Positions 13,701 to 28,700 of a stretch of DNA of 64,000 nucleotides are shown here, in pieces. The stretch is taken from NCBI RefSeq assembly GCF_047663525.1, contig NC_092590.1:51242501-51306500 (forward strand). The letters are read 5' to 3'. This DNA is from Anas platyrhynchos (taxonomy: Eukaryota > Chordata > Aves > Anseriformes > Anatidae). Below the pieces are notes generated by a model, which saw only the letters and a program-made list of their open reading frames with translations, made no database searches and had not been told where the DNA came from. Numbering within the stretch: the first letter of the stretch is position 1; every line of letters begins with the position of its first letter. Both the position numbers and the translations under genes were made by a program.

Positions 13701-16700
13701 GAATGGAACTCTTTCTGTACATAAAAACAGATACAGATCTGTATAGAGCAAAATTTCTAAGACAATTCACACAGACATAAATGCAAAACTACTGATGTAA
13801 ATTAATTTACCTTGCTCTCTAAAGTAATTTATTCTTTTTTTTTTTTTCAAAAAACATTAAAAGCAGAAGATGTTTTATTATAACAAAGTAAATTTGTCTT
13901 TGCTGCTTACCCGTTCATAATCCATGCTTTTGGAAGCAAGCTGTCGAGATACAAGTTCTTTGCTAGCCTCAAGTTTAACACAGAGTTCTCTCACAGAAGC
14001 CAGGTCAGCCAACACAGAAGACTTATCCTGATTTTCCCGTTTAATGTCCTCTTCCAATTTGGACATATTTTTTGTAATGGAGGAGATCTGAGATTCATAT
14101 GCTTGTGCTGCCATAATATGCTAAACAAAGACAAATACGGATACCTCTTCATTGCTGAATGTTAACAGTTTTCTTATAACAGATTTTTTTCCTTTATCCT
14201 TCAAAATTAACTTTCCCTATAAAATTACCGTCAGATTACATTATTTTCTTCTCTTTCTAAATTACAGCCAAGAAGACCTGATAAATAATCTCTGCAATTT
14301 TTAATTCACCATCTTAAAGGGCTATGCAAGTATTATACAAGAGTGGAAGGAGGCTGGATTGCAGCATCAGAAAAGAATTAAAGTTTTAAACCCCTCAAAT
14401 ATGATCTATTTCTTAAGTTAGCTTACATTATTAAGTCTCTTACTCTTCTTTTTGTAATTAAAAGCATGAGAGAGAATGTGGTCAATCCAGAACTATTATA
14501 CTCTAAATTTTCCTTTTAATGCTATTGGTCCAGCTTTCTGTACTATGTAATCCTAAATCTGGATTTGGACTACTACTACTACCATCATTAAATTTCTGCC
14601 TTTACTCCAGCCACCAATGCTTCAAATACTTCATTCAAAGCCTCAAAAGAAATTTAAGAACTAAACTTAGACAATACTCATAAAGCTGTATGCAAATATT
14701 TTGAAGCAGCTAAATAAAAGTTCCTTATAGAGACAACAACTTAATAACCATGATCACCCAACAGAAGAGTTCTTAAAATACACACAGATTCTAATTTTGG
14801 GATATTGGGGAAAGGTTAGAGAAGGAAAACACAAGTAATCAGAAGTAGTTACTGTTTCAAAAACTGTCCATATTTGAAACAGTCATGAATAGGAATTAAC
14901 TTCTGTTCAAGCATAAAAAAGTATGTTGATTTTATTATAAACCACTTGAACATATCTCATTTTCCCTGAAAGAACTACATTGTGCAAGTTATTACCTCCT
15001 GGATTTCTTTTTCCAGAAGTTCTACTCTCTCACGAAGATGTCTCCGATCTGTATCCACACAAAGGAGTTCAAGTCGTATTGAGCTGCTTTCCCCTTCAGC
15101 TTGGTGAGCCTTAATTTCCCAGTCTTCAGCTTGCGTATGGACCATTCGGAACTTCTCTAACAAATCTTGGTTTTCTTTTTCCTAGATGAAACAGCAAAAC
15201 ACTGCAATGACAAGCATAACTTGACATTTTTAATGCCTACTATTTTTATTTATTTATTTTTAGAAGAAAGTAGGAACTTTCTCCATTTTCTTAATCTTAT
15301 TGTCTTCTCAGCTACTAAATTGCATCATCTCTTTTGCAAGTCCAAATAAATACAGTGATGGCACTGAGTTTTACCAAATGGGAATATTTGCATTTAGCGG
15401 TTGCTAGTAAGTTGCAAGGCTCCAAAGAGAGGGGTTCTTTTGGATCTCTGCGTTGTCAGTGGTCATGTTAAGGAGACGTACTGATCCTTAGTGGTCTATC
15501 CAAGAAATTCCAGCAGTAGTCTATTTTTAGCCCTTTTACTTACTGCACTCTTACTAATATTTACATTACAGCAGTGTCTAAAAGACTGATAACCCATTTG
15601 GGCATACACACTGAGCAGTCTATCATAAAAGTACAAAACTGCAGACTTCAGTGCTTGCAAGGTATGCAATAATAGAAAAAATCCTGCTTGTGATTTTAGC
15701 TTCACCAACTACAAACGCATATTATAAGGCAGTGCTTAATTTCTCTTCTTTATTTAGCTCCATTCCTTTCTTCCCCTGTTCATTCAGTGCACTGCAGGAT
15801 GAGCATATTGCTAATACAAATCAGATTTATCTAGTGAGGAAGGCTACTGCTTGTGAAATTCCTTCTTGTAGAACAGAATGAGGGGCATTAGGAAGCAGAA
15901 ACTCATGATTAAACAGCTGAAGACTGTGCAGAAAAGTAAATCCTTGTCTCCACAGAAAACATTCATATGTAATATCAGACAAATCCCTGAAACCAAACTT
16001 TCATAATTCACCACCTGCTTCTTGGTACCTGACTTGAATGCCTGAATTCCCACTTACCAAAGATGTAGCCACATTTGTAGCTGAAGTGCTTTGGACGTAT
16101 GACACATAATTAAAATCACTCTTAACAACTAAGCTCCAAGTGTTTCAAACTGAAAGTTCAAAGCTAACATATACTACCAACCTTATTTTTCTCTATGCTT
16201 TAGTTTCCACTTGTATGAAGTGTTTGAATTTGCAAAGATTCAGCTAGCACATGAAAGCTAAAGTCAGATAAAAGCTCATTCTTTCCTAACCAAAGTCAGA
16301 TAATAAATTTACTAGTTCATGTTGTCTTGAATAATTATTTAAAACAAATAGAATCTGTAAGGTTTAGTTCACACATTTAACATTTTTGAATCCAAGCATC
16401 TGGATGAAATACATTCATCAAGAGCGCTGTTTTGTCGGTAAAGCAAAAAGTCAAAATCTTATTAATCATAGAGAAAATATTCCAATATGCTGTTTTTACA
16501 ATGTCCTACAGTAGAAGTACAGCTAAAATTTCTCTTTTTAAAAATTGTCAAATATTAAAAACTATAGTTTAAGCTTGTGTGTTGTCTATTAATCATTGTA
16601 TAGTACCAGATATTTTACTGTTTGTGTTCTCAAAACTCAAACAGTAGAACAATATTCAAACATATGTCTGTCATTCTGCAGTGTTATGGACAACTGAAAT

Positions 16701-19700
16701 TTTATCAACAGAACTGTGACGTGTCACAATGTAATCAAAGCTTCAGATCTAGTAAGGCATTGTATAAATTGACTAGGAACTTGAAAATACTGCAGATAAA
16801 GTATATGAAAACTAAGAGAAAAAGGGGGATAGGAGATGGGGAGAGAACAGGACACAAACCCCCACATTTTTTAATTTGTTTATAGTATCCTAACAGGAGC
16901 ATGTTATACTCTAAACTCAATGACATTACCAAAACCACAATGAGTGCCTACACATTTTATCTTTACCTTTAAAGCCATCAGGCTCTCAAATCTAGAAACT
17001 TCAGTTATATAATTATGAACCCTAGTTTTCATTTCTTCTTTTTCACGTATTGCATCTTCAAGCTCAGTACTGACAGCCTAAAAAGATTACAGAAAGGCAA
17101 AACAGTGCATTAGAGTAAATTAATCACCATATATTACTCTATCAGACAATCAAAGTAATTACATATGCCCTAGATTTTATTCTATTCTACTTTTAAGTAA
17201 TTTAGTCAAATTCCCTTGGGTTTTGTAGGGTTCAAAAAATATTCCCTATTACCTTAGCGACACGAAAGAGTTCTCCAGGCAAGAATATCACAGAACAAAT
17301 GTGAAACAATGAACATCATACCAGTTCACAAAATCCACAGATTCCCTGATGACACACCCGACTGATCTTTGGAAAAGTCAATACATGCATATCTGGAGAC
17401 TGGGATTTTTTTTTTTTTTTTTTAAGACTCACTATCCCTGATAAATTAAGTTTTGGTGTGCCAAATTACTACAAAAAAAAAAAAAGAATTTAAAATAAAC
17501 ATTCTGATGTTAGAAAGTTGAGTTGCAAGATAAGTTAATTAAAGGCATTTGTAAGACCATATTTAAACATAAAAAATGCTCCATAGAATTTGAGATGTTG
17601 GAACTGCTAAATCTGGCCCTTTCTCAGGTTCAGCAATTCCCTTCATCTGTGTCCTCAAGCCAGGAGAGTCAAAAAGGCAAGTATGTTCTATCCCCACTAT
17701 CAAATGTGGAGGAAATGGAGGATATTTCTTTTCCTTTTTCTTTTTCTTTTCGTGGTATGTTAATATTCATTAACAGCAGCCTTCCCACTCTGTGCCTTAC
17801 TTAGCTTATACTGAATTCAGGTCTTTCAAAGCACACTGGGAAGCTTTAGTCATCGTATTATGATAATATTTAACACTTCATCATATTAGATACCTGTGAA
17901 TGACATTTCTAATCTCAATAATGCACCTGTATGTTTATGTATTGTACCATATCTTTTACAAAAATGATTCAGAGTGCTACATCACTTACAGCGTCTTGAA
18001 CATTTTAGCTTCAGACTCAGCTGAATTGATGGAATGGAAATACATGGATTAACAAACACGTCTCTCATTATTTCTAGGGTTGGCATTTACAATGAATTCA
18101 AACAAGCATTTGTGTCTCAGCATCAAAACTGTACAAAGCCTTTGAATCTCATGAAGCTGGCAGTAGTTGTATTTGTTTGAATGGGCAGCATAGAGTTGCA
18201 ACAAAACTCTGGGCTAGCTCTTTAAATCAGTCACATATATTCTAACTAGTTTTTCTGATGTTTAACCCAATAAAACAATGTTACTTACCCTATAAACACT
18301 GGGCATTTTTGCTATATAATGTCCATGTGCACATTCTATTGCATCTACTGCATCCACTGCATGCACTTGGAACTGGAAGACTTTTGGCCAGCAGTAACCA
18401 ACTGGTCCACAAAACTCTGTCATTATTCCTCAGCACTTCACGTGAGGGATTAACAAGACTGCATGCACTTCAGGTACTCCCAGTCATGGAGCCCAGCCCC
18501 AAAGAATTCCAAGTAAGAACAGATGGAGCAATGCTGATTGGAAGCATGCAGATGGACATGGACTATATATGCTGCCTGTGCTCTTTGAAAGAATTAGCCT
18601 TGCACAACAGTGGTGGTTTCAACTTGTGAACACTGGGGAACACTTCAGGATGAAGGTGCCACAACAGTAACAGTGATGGTGATAATCTCACAGTACAATT
18701 AACTGAACCTCTCAGCTACTTCTATGGTAGGGGTCTCTTTTAACCTACAAAAAGCACCAGCTTGAAACAGCCCATTTTTCTACAAAATATTCAATGATAC
18801 CCTAATGAAGTAGACAATTCCTCAAGACATTAAGGATATTATTTCAACTTTGATTCTATAACTGACGTTAAGTTTAACTCATGCATTTACAGCATGCCCT
18901 TTCAAGGAAAAGCATTTGGACCAACACTCTGAGCCCACCAGGCAATCAGAAACCACTTCCCACCTATTTTTTGGCCTAAAGCTACTGACTGTCAAGCTGT
19001 TAGCAAGTATGTTATGACTGAACTAGTGAGAGCTAAGAACAGATGAAATCATGTAAAACTAATATAAATAAGTAGAATAAAACTCTGCAAGCAGTCAAAG
19101 TACCTGCACAGAATCACCAGGGAAAAAAAAAGCTGCAATGCACAGCTGAACTGATACCACCTCAGCAGACACCTACCTTACCAATGCAAAGACAACCCAA
19201 TAAGAACATTTCTCCAGGCACCTTTGAATTCACCATCTAAAAATCCCACACAACCTTGACATAATGGAAAGGGAACCCCTCCTATTCCCATTGACTTTGC
19301 ATCCTTATCCATTCCTGAAATCAGGAAACAAATTCAGACTATTCAGGACTACCATAACTTAAAATAAGTTTTCTTCAATCCCTCTACCCTGTAGCTTTTA
19401 GCTCTGCTGTATTTTCTCCCCCAAAATTGACTTTTCCCAATTTATCACTGGAAGCAGAGTTCCTGCAGAACAACACACAGAAATGGAAACTGATCTTACC
19501 AGATCTGCAGAATAAACACCTCACAACACTTTTTTACAGCCACCATTACCAAGGCTCACAGAAAATAAACATTATAATCTACATTCCAAAACACGCTTAT
19601 CAGAAATGTGGCTTAATTTATCCAATACATCCAATGCTTTGTGGAAACTAGATGGATAAAATTAAAGACTCACTATGTACCAAAATCTATTTGGATGTAC

Positions 19701-22700
19701 TAACAATCTTTTTTTTTTCTCTCCCTATTTATGAACCAACTAATAACCTGACATTTGCTTCTACAATGTGTTGCTCTCTCAATATCCTCCCTGTTCCACG
19801 GGTAATAAATACAAATTTTATTTATTCTTTTTACCAATAACTATCAAGTGATATAACCAAGTTAAATTCATTATAGGATAAAACAGTTGTGCCATCAATT
19901 TATTTTATTTAAATTTATATTTTAATCTGGGGAGGAGTGACTAAACTGAAAACTCATTTATTTTTCCCCCACTGTACTGAATGTAAAAATACCCAGAATA
20001 ATTGCTTTTACATTTTCTTCCCTGTCACTGTTAATAGTGTTCTCAGTGTTCAAGAAATTCCAATAATTAATCATATTCAATCAAAACTCATGATGTAGCA
20101 GTTTTGATGTGCAAGCAAGCAATAAGTTAACTCTTCAACAGCATGTACTGCCTTCATACCTGGTTTTCTCTGGTCATTGTAGCAAGGTCATCTTGTAATC
20201 GTCTGTTTTCTTTCAGAGCCATTTCCTTTACTCTTCCTGTTTCTGCAAGCTCCATGTGGGATGCATCAAGCTGGCGATGTAAGCTAGATATCTCACGGTC
20301 TCTGCTGCTCAGCATGTCCTTTAGCTGACTGTCAAGAGAAGGATTTTGAAAAAACTTATTTAAGCTGTCCCTTCTCACACTATACTGCATACTGCTGAAA
20401 ATTATCAAATATGGACTTTATATATTTTATAATATCAAACATGGACTTTTTATATTTGTTGTTGTTTGTTTTTTACGAGGTACAATTCTTGCTCTCTGAA
20501 GGCTGACAAACACAAGCATAAGCTAAACATGAACATAAGTTAAGGATGTAACATGTTAGTATGTACAAATAATATGGGCTTAGTTAATATGTACAAATAA
20601 TGTATACTTAGTATGTAATGTATACTTAGTATGTACAAATAATATGGCTTTTTTCATATCGTATCTTTGAAGATACGATATGAAAAAAGTTACACATTTA
20701 TTAAGCAAACAGCAATTACAGATACTTGTGTTTACCTGTGTCTGTTAGTGATTACAGTGTATTAGCAGTTGCATATTAATACCATAAAGGAAAAAGACAA
20801 ACTTCCCTGGATAACTTAGACTTAAAAGGTATCAAGCAAAACAGTAAGGAAGAGGTTACACAGAAAACTAGAAATATGAGAATTTCAGCAGACATTTGCA
20901 CTATTTTTTTGCTGCAGATAATTTACGTATCAATGTACCAAATACTCAGTTACACTGGCGTTGAGATGTTTAAATATTGCTGTTTAAGTATTTTCTTTTT
21001 AAAAGCTATAGGTTTAAAAGTGATGCTTAAAAGGAGGCAAGAAGGAAAGATCAGACAAAACCCAGCTACAAACTAAAGATACTTTAATAAGGACTGTACT
21101 GGTAGCATAAACTTGAAGAATTAATTTGCCAATAATTAGAATTCAGCTCGAGTTATACCTGAGTAAATCTAATAATATCTAGTGGCATAATTAGAATACT
21201 AAAAAGCCACTGCTTAATTGAGAATTAAGAAATGTTAACAATTTGGGAAAATAAAAATAGACAATCGTTAATTGTTAATTGCTGTGTTAACAGTCCCCTA
21301 GCAGCCTGCAGTTAATTGCATGGGAAGTCTCTTCAAAAGTTACATGCATCTTTCTCTACAACATATACTCCTTTACTTGACTTAAACAGAATGAAGCCCT
21401 TTTCAACAAAATAAATAAAATTGCCATCTACTTTCATTTTAAGATCACTGAAGATATTTATCAGAGAAAACAATCACTGAATAAACTGATCTAGCCTTTA
21501 CTCACTCTGTTGAGGACTCCAGCTCAGAGAGAGTTAGACGTAAATGAGTAATTGTTTTTTCCTACAAAAATAAAAGCAAAAATTGTACTAGGTATTATTA
21601 TATTGCAACACTCCAAGATAGCTCAAGTTAAATAATTTTACTCTACTCTTCATCTGCAAGTAATTGCATCTTTGCACATTCGAATTTCCAAGCTTCTTTA
21701 TTGAGACAGAATTGTCTTGTCAAAAATAGACAGAAGTCTGCAAAGGATTCTGCCAACTCAAGCTGGAACCATGTATCTCAATATAAACCTCCAGGTGGAA
21801 AATAGGAAGAATACTTTTATATTTTCTTGGAGTGTATAGGGAACACACTAACAGTCATAATTAAAGCTTTATTGAGTTGACAAATGACTTTGTATTGCCT
21901 AGGTCCAAACACAGAGTTCACGTGATGCCTAGAGCTCTGCCCAAGTTTTGTTATCAAGGCAAATGTCTCCCTAAATCCTAAAGGCTTTACAAATCCCCAG
22001 ATGGGAGTGCAAAGTAGCACATACCTTGTTAGCTATGTTGTCATCTAAGCATGCAATTCTTTCTGTTTTTTCATCTACAGTTTCTTGAAGACTGTCCTTT
22101 TCTTTGTCCAAAACAGTAATGGTACTTCTAAGCACATTGACTGCCTCATCATGTGAAGTGCTCTTCTGGTTTAACCTATCTATAAATAAAGCAATAAGTA
22201 CTCTTGATTTTAAAAATAGGAAATAAAAGTAAAAATAACTAGTGATCACCTATTTCCTCCTCTAGCTTTATAATTTCTTCTCGAGCTGACTGCAGTTCAT
22301 CCTTTTTGAGAGACAATCGGTGCTGTAAGTCTTCAACAGACCTCTGGAGTTGTTCATTTAAGAGCCTGGAAAACCAGTACACAGTTGAAAGAAGTTTGGG
22401 AACTAACTCAGGATCTTTAACTTGTGGCTCTTGAGTTGCTTGAAATGCTGGAACAGTTCCAGCGTAACCTCACGATCGGACTGTGTCATACTAACCAATC
22501 CCTCTTAGACGGGGAGGGAGAAAACTATTAAAGACTGCTGAGACCAATACCACCTGGTTGCTCTGGACTCCTGTGGCACGTCCACCTTAACATCATCTCA
22601 AAACGATGCTATGGAATAACCATGATAATCCAAAATACTCATGTCCTCTGATTTTTGTTACTAGAAAAGCTTTTCCTTATTTCAGTCCAGAATACCATGC

Positions 22701-25700
22701 ATCGGCAGGTGAAGATCACTCTCACTTAATTTAGAATTAAACTTTAGAGGTAAAAAGGAGCCCTAAACACAGCAATAGCAAAATGCCACCATACATGAAG
22801 TGAAACCAAATGCTAAATGGATTGCAGCCCTGTTCCTCATCTCCCACATTTTATAAACACTGATGCTTCTGATGCTTTTTTTTCTAAAACTGAAAAGAAT
22901 CTAACAAGATACTCCATGATGTCACAGTTTTACAAACAAATACACTAATGATTTTACCAACAAGTAGCCTTTGGAGTGTTGGATGAACTGAGCCTTGCTT
23001 CTGAGCTTCAGCTCTTCAGTTATCTACCCCTGCCACTGTACTGTATAACAGTACATAAATATAGTACAGAAGAATAGTACCATTTTGCAATAAATATATA
23101 TTTTGGGGGTGTGGAATGGGATGTGGGGTGGGACATGACATTTCGTTTACAGCTCTACCTGTTTTGTAGTGCATCTTGTACCCAAGGCTTGCATTTCTAC
23201 CTATATCAAATGCCTGAATTTCCAAATCTCCACCCAGATTTATTCAGTTATCCATTTCCACATTCTCTCAGACCTCTTTTTGTCCCACCACATTTACCTG
23301 ATGGGAGTTCTAAAACAACTTGAAGGGTCAGCATTGAGCCTGCAAGTTTAAATAGGCCTTAAAAATACATGGGTATACTTAATCCTACACTTCAAGTGGG
23401 TCAAATCCCTGCAGACTGGTCCTACGGCTCTTAAGATGCCAACTTGCAAAACTGTAGTATATTTGTAATAGTGCTAGCATATGACATATAGAGGCTGACA
23501 GAAGAAAACAGCTCAAATGAGATGTCATTACAGACTGGCTCTCCATGAACCACTCAACTGTCAAATATCAATAATGCTTGGCATAAAATCTTCAGTATTA
23601 TTGACACCTCTGTAAAATGAGCACAATTTGATCCCACTGCTGCAGTTTGTAAAGGCATCTGTCTTCATTTTAGCAAATGGTATTTGGAAGTCCTTTTAGA
23701 AATTTTCAGTTCTGCTAAATTCAAAAGCAGAGTACACAGTTGTTGGAGGAAACAGTTCAAGAAGGAGGAGAATTTTTTCATTCACTGTTAGCCACAAAAA
23801 GCAGCAATGTATCTGGTCATCAAATATGTCCAGGAGGAGTTCACTGTGAAAAGCTACCACAGCACTTTCCTTACTCCAATTTACTTTTCCTTAAGACAAA
23901 AACGGTACCAAGGGATATATATATATAAATATTTTATAGTCTTTCCCAACAACTCATCTCTGCTATATGTTCATAGAAGAAACAAAATTATGTTAGCATC
24001 TGTGAAAGAAAATTATGTTTTGCATTAGACTTACTGAAGTGAGCAAAGCTCAGCTTTAAATTGAGAAGAATCATCAGACGTCTGGGCAAGTTTATTGGAC
24101 TTCAATTTCAATTCATTTTCCAAAGAGTTTATTCTTTCTTTCAGGATAGAGATTGTACTCTTTAGTTCACACCTTTCCAATTCAAACTACAATTAAAAAA
24201 AGGCATGTTATTATTTAAGAAAACTATCACAAGTTGGTTTTTAAATAAAACTAAATTGAACAGAGCTAGCAAAATTAATTGCTTGAAATGTCTATCCTAT
24301 TCTAGAATAAAGGCTTGCTTGGTTAAAAAAAAAAGTACTTACTTCATGAATATTATTTTCCAGTTCTGAAATATCATGCTGCATCTTTGATTTTTCAAGG
24401 TTAGCTGTTTCTTGCTGAATCTGAGGTAGAAACATGGGACTACATGTAATAAGATACACTATGTTTAAATGTAAAAATCTGTAAGAAAACACTACTTTAC
24501 TTCTTCGATGCATAACCTAATGCAAAGTTCTCTATAAAACCAGAGAGCAATAGCTGAAAATACACCGCTCCAGTTCAATATACATATAAACAATAATAAT
24601 AATAAAAAAAAATGAATCAGAGTTCTGTTAAAGGAAGCATATATTTATATTTGGTACCAATTGAATTAATACTTGTGAGCTTCTGCAGAAAGATTACAGA
24701 GCTACAGGGCAACAGAAAGGGTCACAAGCACGTGTAGCTTAGCACTCGAAGAACATCTTCAAAGTAGTACATACACATAAAAATATTCTGTGGTTGGGGC
24801 TTCATATCTACACTCTACATATAAGGAGATGCCATGTTTGCTTGCAGACACTTCAAGCACGTTACTCTACCCCATTCCCACTTTGCAACTGAGTTTGGAA
24901 TGATAACTCAGACAACTAACTCACCCAGCTCTCTCAAGTGATTTTGAAATTAGACAAGTTGAAAAGTTACTGAAAAGTGGAACTGACAGCCAGACACAAA
25001 CACAGCAAAATTTCTAAGTCTTTCCCAAATACCACCTTACTGCAAGCAGTTTAGCTAAAAAAAACAACTCACCTTTATTTTTTCTTTTAGGCTTTCCTTT
25101 TCTGCCATTAGTCTTCTAAAGTCAGTCATTGCAACGGCTCTTTCTTCTTCCACATGACTTTGAGAAACTAAATTATGTTTTGCTTCTCTTCTCAGCCTGT
25201 TTAATTCACTCTGAGACTTTAAAAAGTTATTGTTGTTAGCATACGTGGATTGCAATTAATACAGTGTAAATGCTGACAGAAAGTTTCAACACTGTTATTA
25301 CAATAGAAGTACTATTATAGTCCTATTTTTCCCTAGACAACCAAAATCTATTTTGAGTCACACAGTGTCATGACAACTTATGCTGCCAACATACTTGGCA
25401 TCCCACTGTTGTTCCAAGTATAAACTAACTTCACTTGTTTTCTCATCATTTAAGCACTACTACTACTATTTTTTTTTCAGCCTGTATGCTTACCCAACTT
25501 TCTCATGCATTCTTTTGATTTTTTCTCATTTCTCATTTTTTTCCTCATTTCCAAATGCCAGTAGAAAGTTAGAATGGCTCTGAAGTTAATAACGAACACT
25601 GGAACGCGTGGTTTTATTAACAATTTTAAAAAGTAGGTACATATTTTATTGTTCTTTGTTATTTTCCAGTAGGTCTAGACTCCTCAAGTTCTATTATACA

Positions 25701-28700
25701 GTGGATTTTTTTCTTTTTAAACAAGCAGTAGTAAGATAAGTGCCAATCAGTTATTTCAATGCCAGTGATAAAGAATCTCTTCTTACCTGTTCATAAAGAA
25801 TACTTAATCTGTCCCTTTCTGCAGTCAATAATTTGACATTGGATTGAATTTCTATCATATGTTTTTCAAATCTGTCTAACATGGACTGTAGCTCATCTCT
25901 TTCTCTGGTGACCAATCTAAGATCTTCACTCTGCAAAGTGATTAGTAAAATTTAGGTTCAAATATACTAATTAAAATATCTGGATAATTAAGTAATGCAA
26001 ATAAGAAAGAACCCATACAATTAATAATACACGAAAAGTATAAGTCTAATACATTTTAACTCCCAGCAATGCCAGACTTCTTGTATAACCTAACAATGAG
26101 AACTAACTGTTAAAAACAAAAAGCAAACCAGCTAACAATAAGATTTCAAACTTTCTTTTATTTCTTTATCGTCTATTTATTTCAAACAAACCAATCAATA
26201 ATGAATCAATGTTACTGTAAAATGTGAATAGGGAAATAAAAACAAGTTCATTGAAGTTACTCTTGGTTAATTTTTTATGCTAAGAATGTATAATCAGTAA
26301 AAACCAAAAAAATGCTACACAGTTATTGCTACTGAAAATACATTCAAAAGCTCCCTTAATAAATCTACAATGTATCTGTGTTATTTTTCCAGCCTGTGTT
26401 GACAATAAAAAGATTACCTTCTCTGGAGTCCTACGGCTTGGGCTAGGCCTTCGTTTTATCATTTTCTGAAGGTATTCTAATTCTCGCTTATAATAATCTC
26501 TGTCATCTTCTAAAGTTTTTACAAACGCATCCAGACGAGAAGGAGATTTGTCTCCCAAGGCTATACCATATTCTAATCTCATTCTTTCTATTTCTAGGAC
26601 AAGTTCGCGTTCTGCAGAAACAGAAATAAAAACAACTGTATAGGAACCATAGGAATTTCACCAGAAACATTTGCATTTGGAAGGGAGTAAACCCAGCAGC
26701 TGCCTAAGCACAAGATCTGCTGAAAAGTCCTGGCTCACTGCTGTCTACAGACAGGTCAGTAGTTTGCTTTGCAACCAGTTGAGATCTAACAGTACAGTGG
26801 GGCTGTGTCAGCGTAGACGCAGACTGAGGGATGTGATTATTCCCTTTCACTTAGGGTTCATTAGATCACATTTACAATATTGTATCCAGTTTTGTATCCC
26901 TAGTACAAGAAAGATGTTGAGTGAGTCCAAGCTAGTTCTAGGAGCAGAATACTTGCCCTGTAAGGAATAGCTGAAGGAACTGGGCTTGTTCTGACTAGAA
27001 AAGAGACAGCTCATGGGGGACCTAAGAGCAGCATGATAATACTGAGAGGTGTTTATAGATAAGATGGAGCCATTTTCTTCACTGATGTGCATAGTGGGTA
27101 AATGAGAAACGATGATGATAAATTGCTACAGGCAACAGAAGGAAAACATTTTTACTCTGAGCATAATAAACATTGTAATGGGTTGCCTAGAGAGACTGAG
27201 ATATCTCTATCCTTGGAGGTTTTAAAATTAAAACTGGAAAAAGCTCTTAAACAGTCCGAAGTCATTCACTCAAAGAGTGAATAAAAACAGTTTGGGATGA
27301 AATAAATTATTTCGTAAGAAACTGCCATATTGTTATTAGGATGTCAAGTGGGATCACAATTCAATTATGTAAGTTCAACTTTTGGTTCTCAAAAACAGAA
27401 TGAAAACACACTTTTGTGACCAAATATTTCACTTAACTTACAATTCATGAATTTCTGTCTTCTTTTCAGTTGATATAGTAGTATTACTAGTCTCTCAGTA
27501 TTATTAGCTGCAAGATTTTCTATTTCAAAATTTAAAGGAACATAATTTACATTCGACCATTTACCTTTTATTTCAAAGTTTTCATTTTTTTCCATCAGTT
27601 TTTGTTTCTCTTGTTCAAGCTGATTTAACAGTACTTCCAGATTTTCTTTGTCATCTGTTTTTCCAAAGAGTTCTTCACTCAGCCTCTCGTTCTGTCTACG
27701 ACATGAGCACAAGTCCTGCAGTAACAAGTATTATTAAAAATAAATAAATAGAAATGCCAATTGATACATTTGGAAAAAGCTATTTAACATTTTGTTAAGC
27801 TTCTGGTATTCAACACTGTGTACTTCTATTTAGCTCACATGTTTTATGCTGTAATATTTGTTAATTTGGCAATCATTCTTTATGCTACTTTATGTTAAAT
27901 CAATGTGAGACTTACTTCCTACACAGTTTGCAAACAGGAATGAAACAAGAAAGATTCACTCTTGCTTAATTCAGCTCCTACTTCAAGAAATAAATTAGGA
28001 GCACAGTGAAATGTAAAGATGGAAAAAAAGCAGCAACTACAGAAACAAATACTTTTAAATGGCATTTGGAAACACTGCTGGTGTTAAAAGAGATCACAAT
28101 ACTGTATCTCAGTTAACTCAATCTTGTAGCTTAGCAAATGCTGTTTGGTATATATTTCCTACAATTTTGTGCTCAGAGAATATTTTCATATTTTCAAGTT
28201 CATTAGAAATACTAAAACAACACACGATATGCAATTAATACACAACCTGCTATACGATGATAAGAGTTTGGTAATGCTGTTATTTTTCATCTGGGCTACT
28301 AAACTTTGTTTCTATGTATGCAAGTTGTGCATAATTATTCACATGCTGGTGAAGAGCCAAAGTAGTTCCTCCATTAAGAAAATCCTCTGGGATGTCATTG
28401 TTAGTTTGTGGTAAAAATGGTTATGTCAAGGAAGGTACAATTGTGGATATCAGAAATATTACTAGCAAAAGGTATAATAAGGTCACAGTGAAGCATACTG
28501 TCTATAGAGCTTTCTTTAAGCTTATTTTTGAAACAATGTGATGTAGCTTCTTTAGCTCTTACATTTTTTACATTAGTTTAAGAGCATTTGAGGATACTAT
28601 GAAAGTTTTCCTTAAACAATGCATTGGTGAATTTTATAACATATGAAAGAAACATGGATTACAGAATGATAAAAACACTACAAAGAATGCTTGAATAGAA

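Noticed and set aside
18258-18629. 123-codon plus-strand frame in a CEP135 intron
   Set aside because: Composition suggests an old repeat; no splice support and no known motif.
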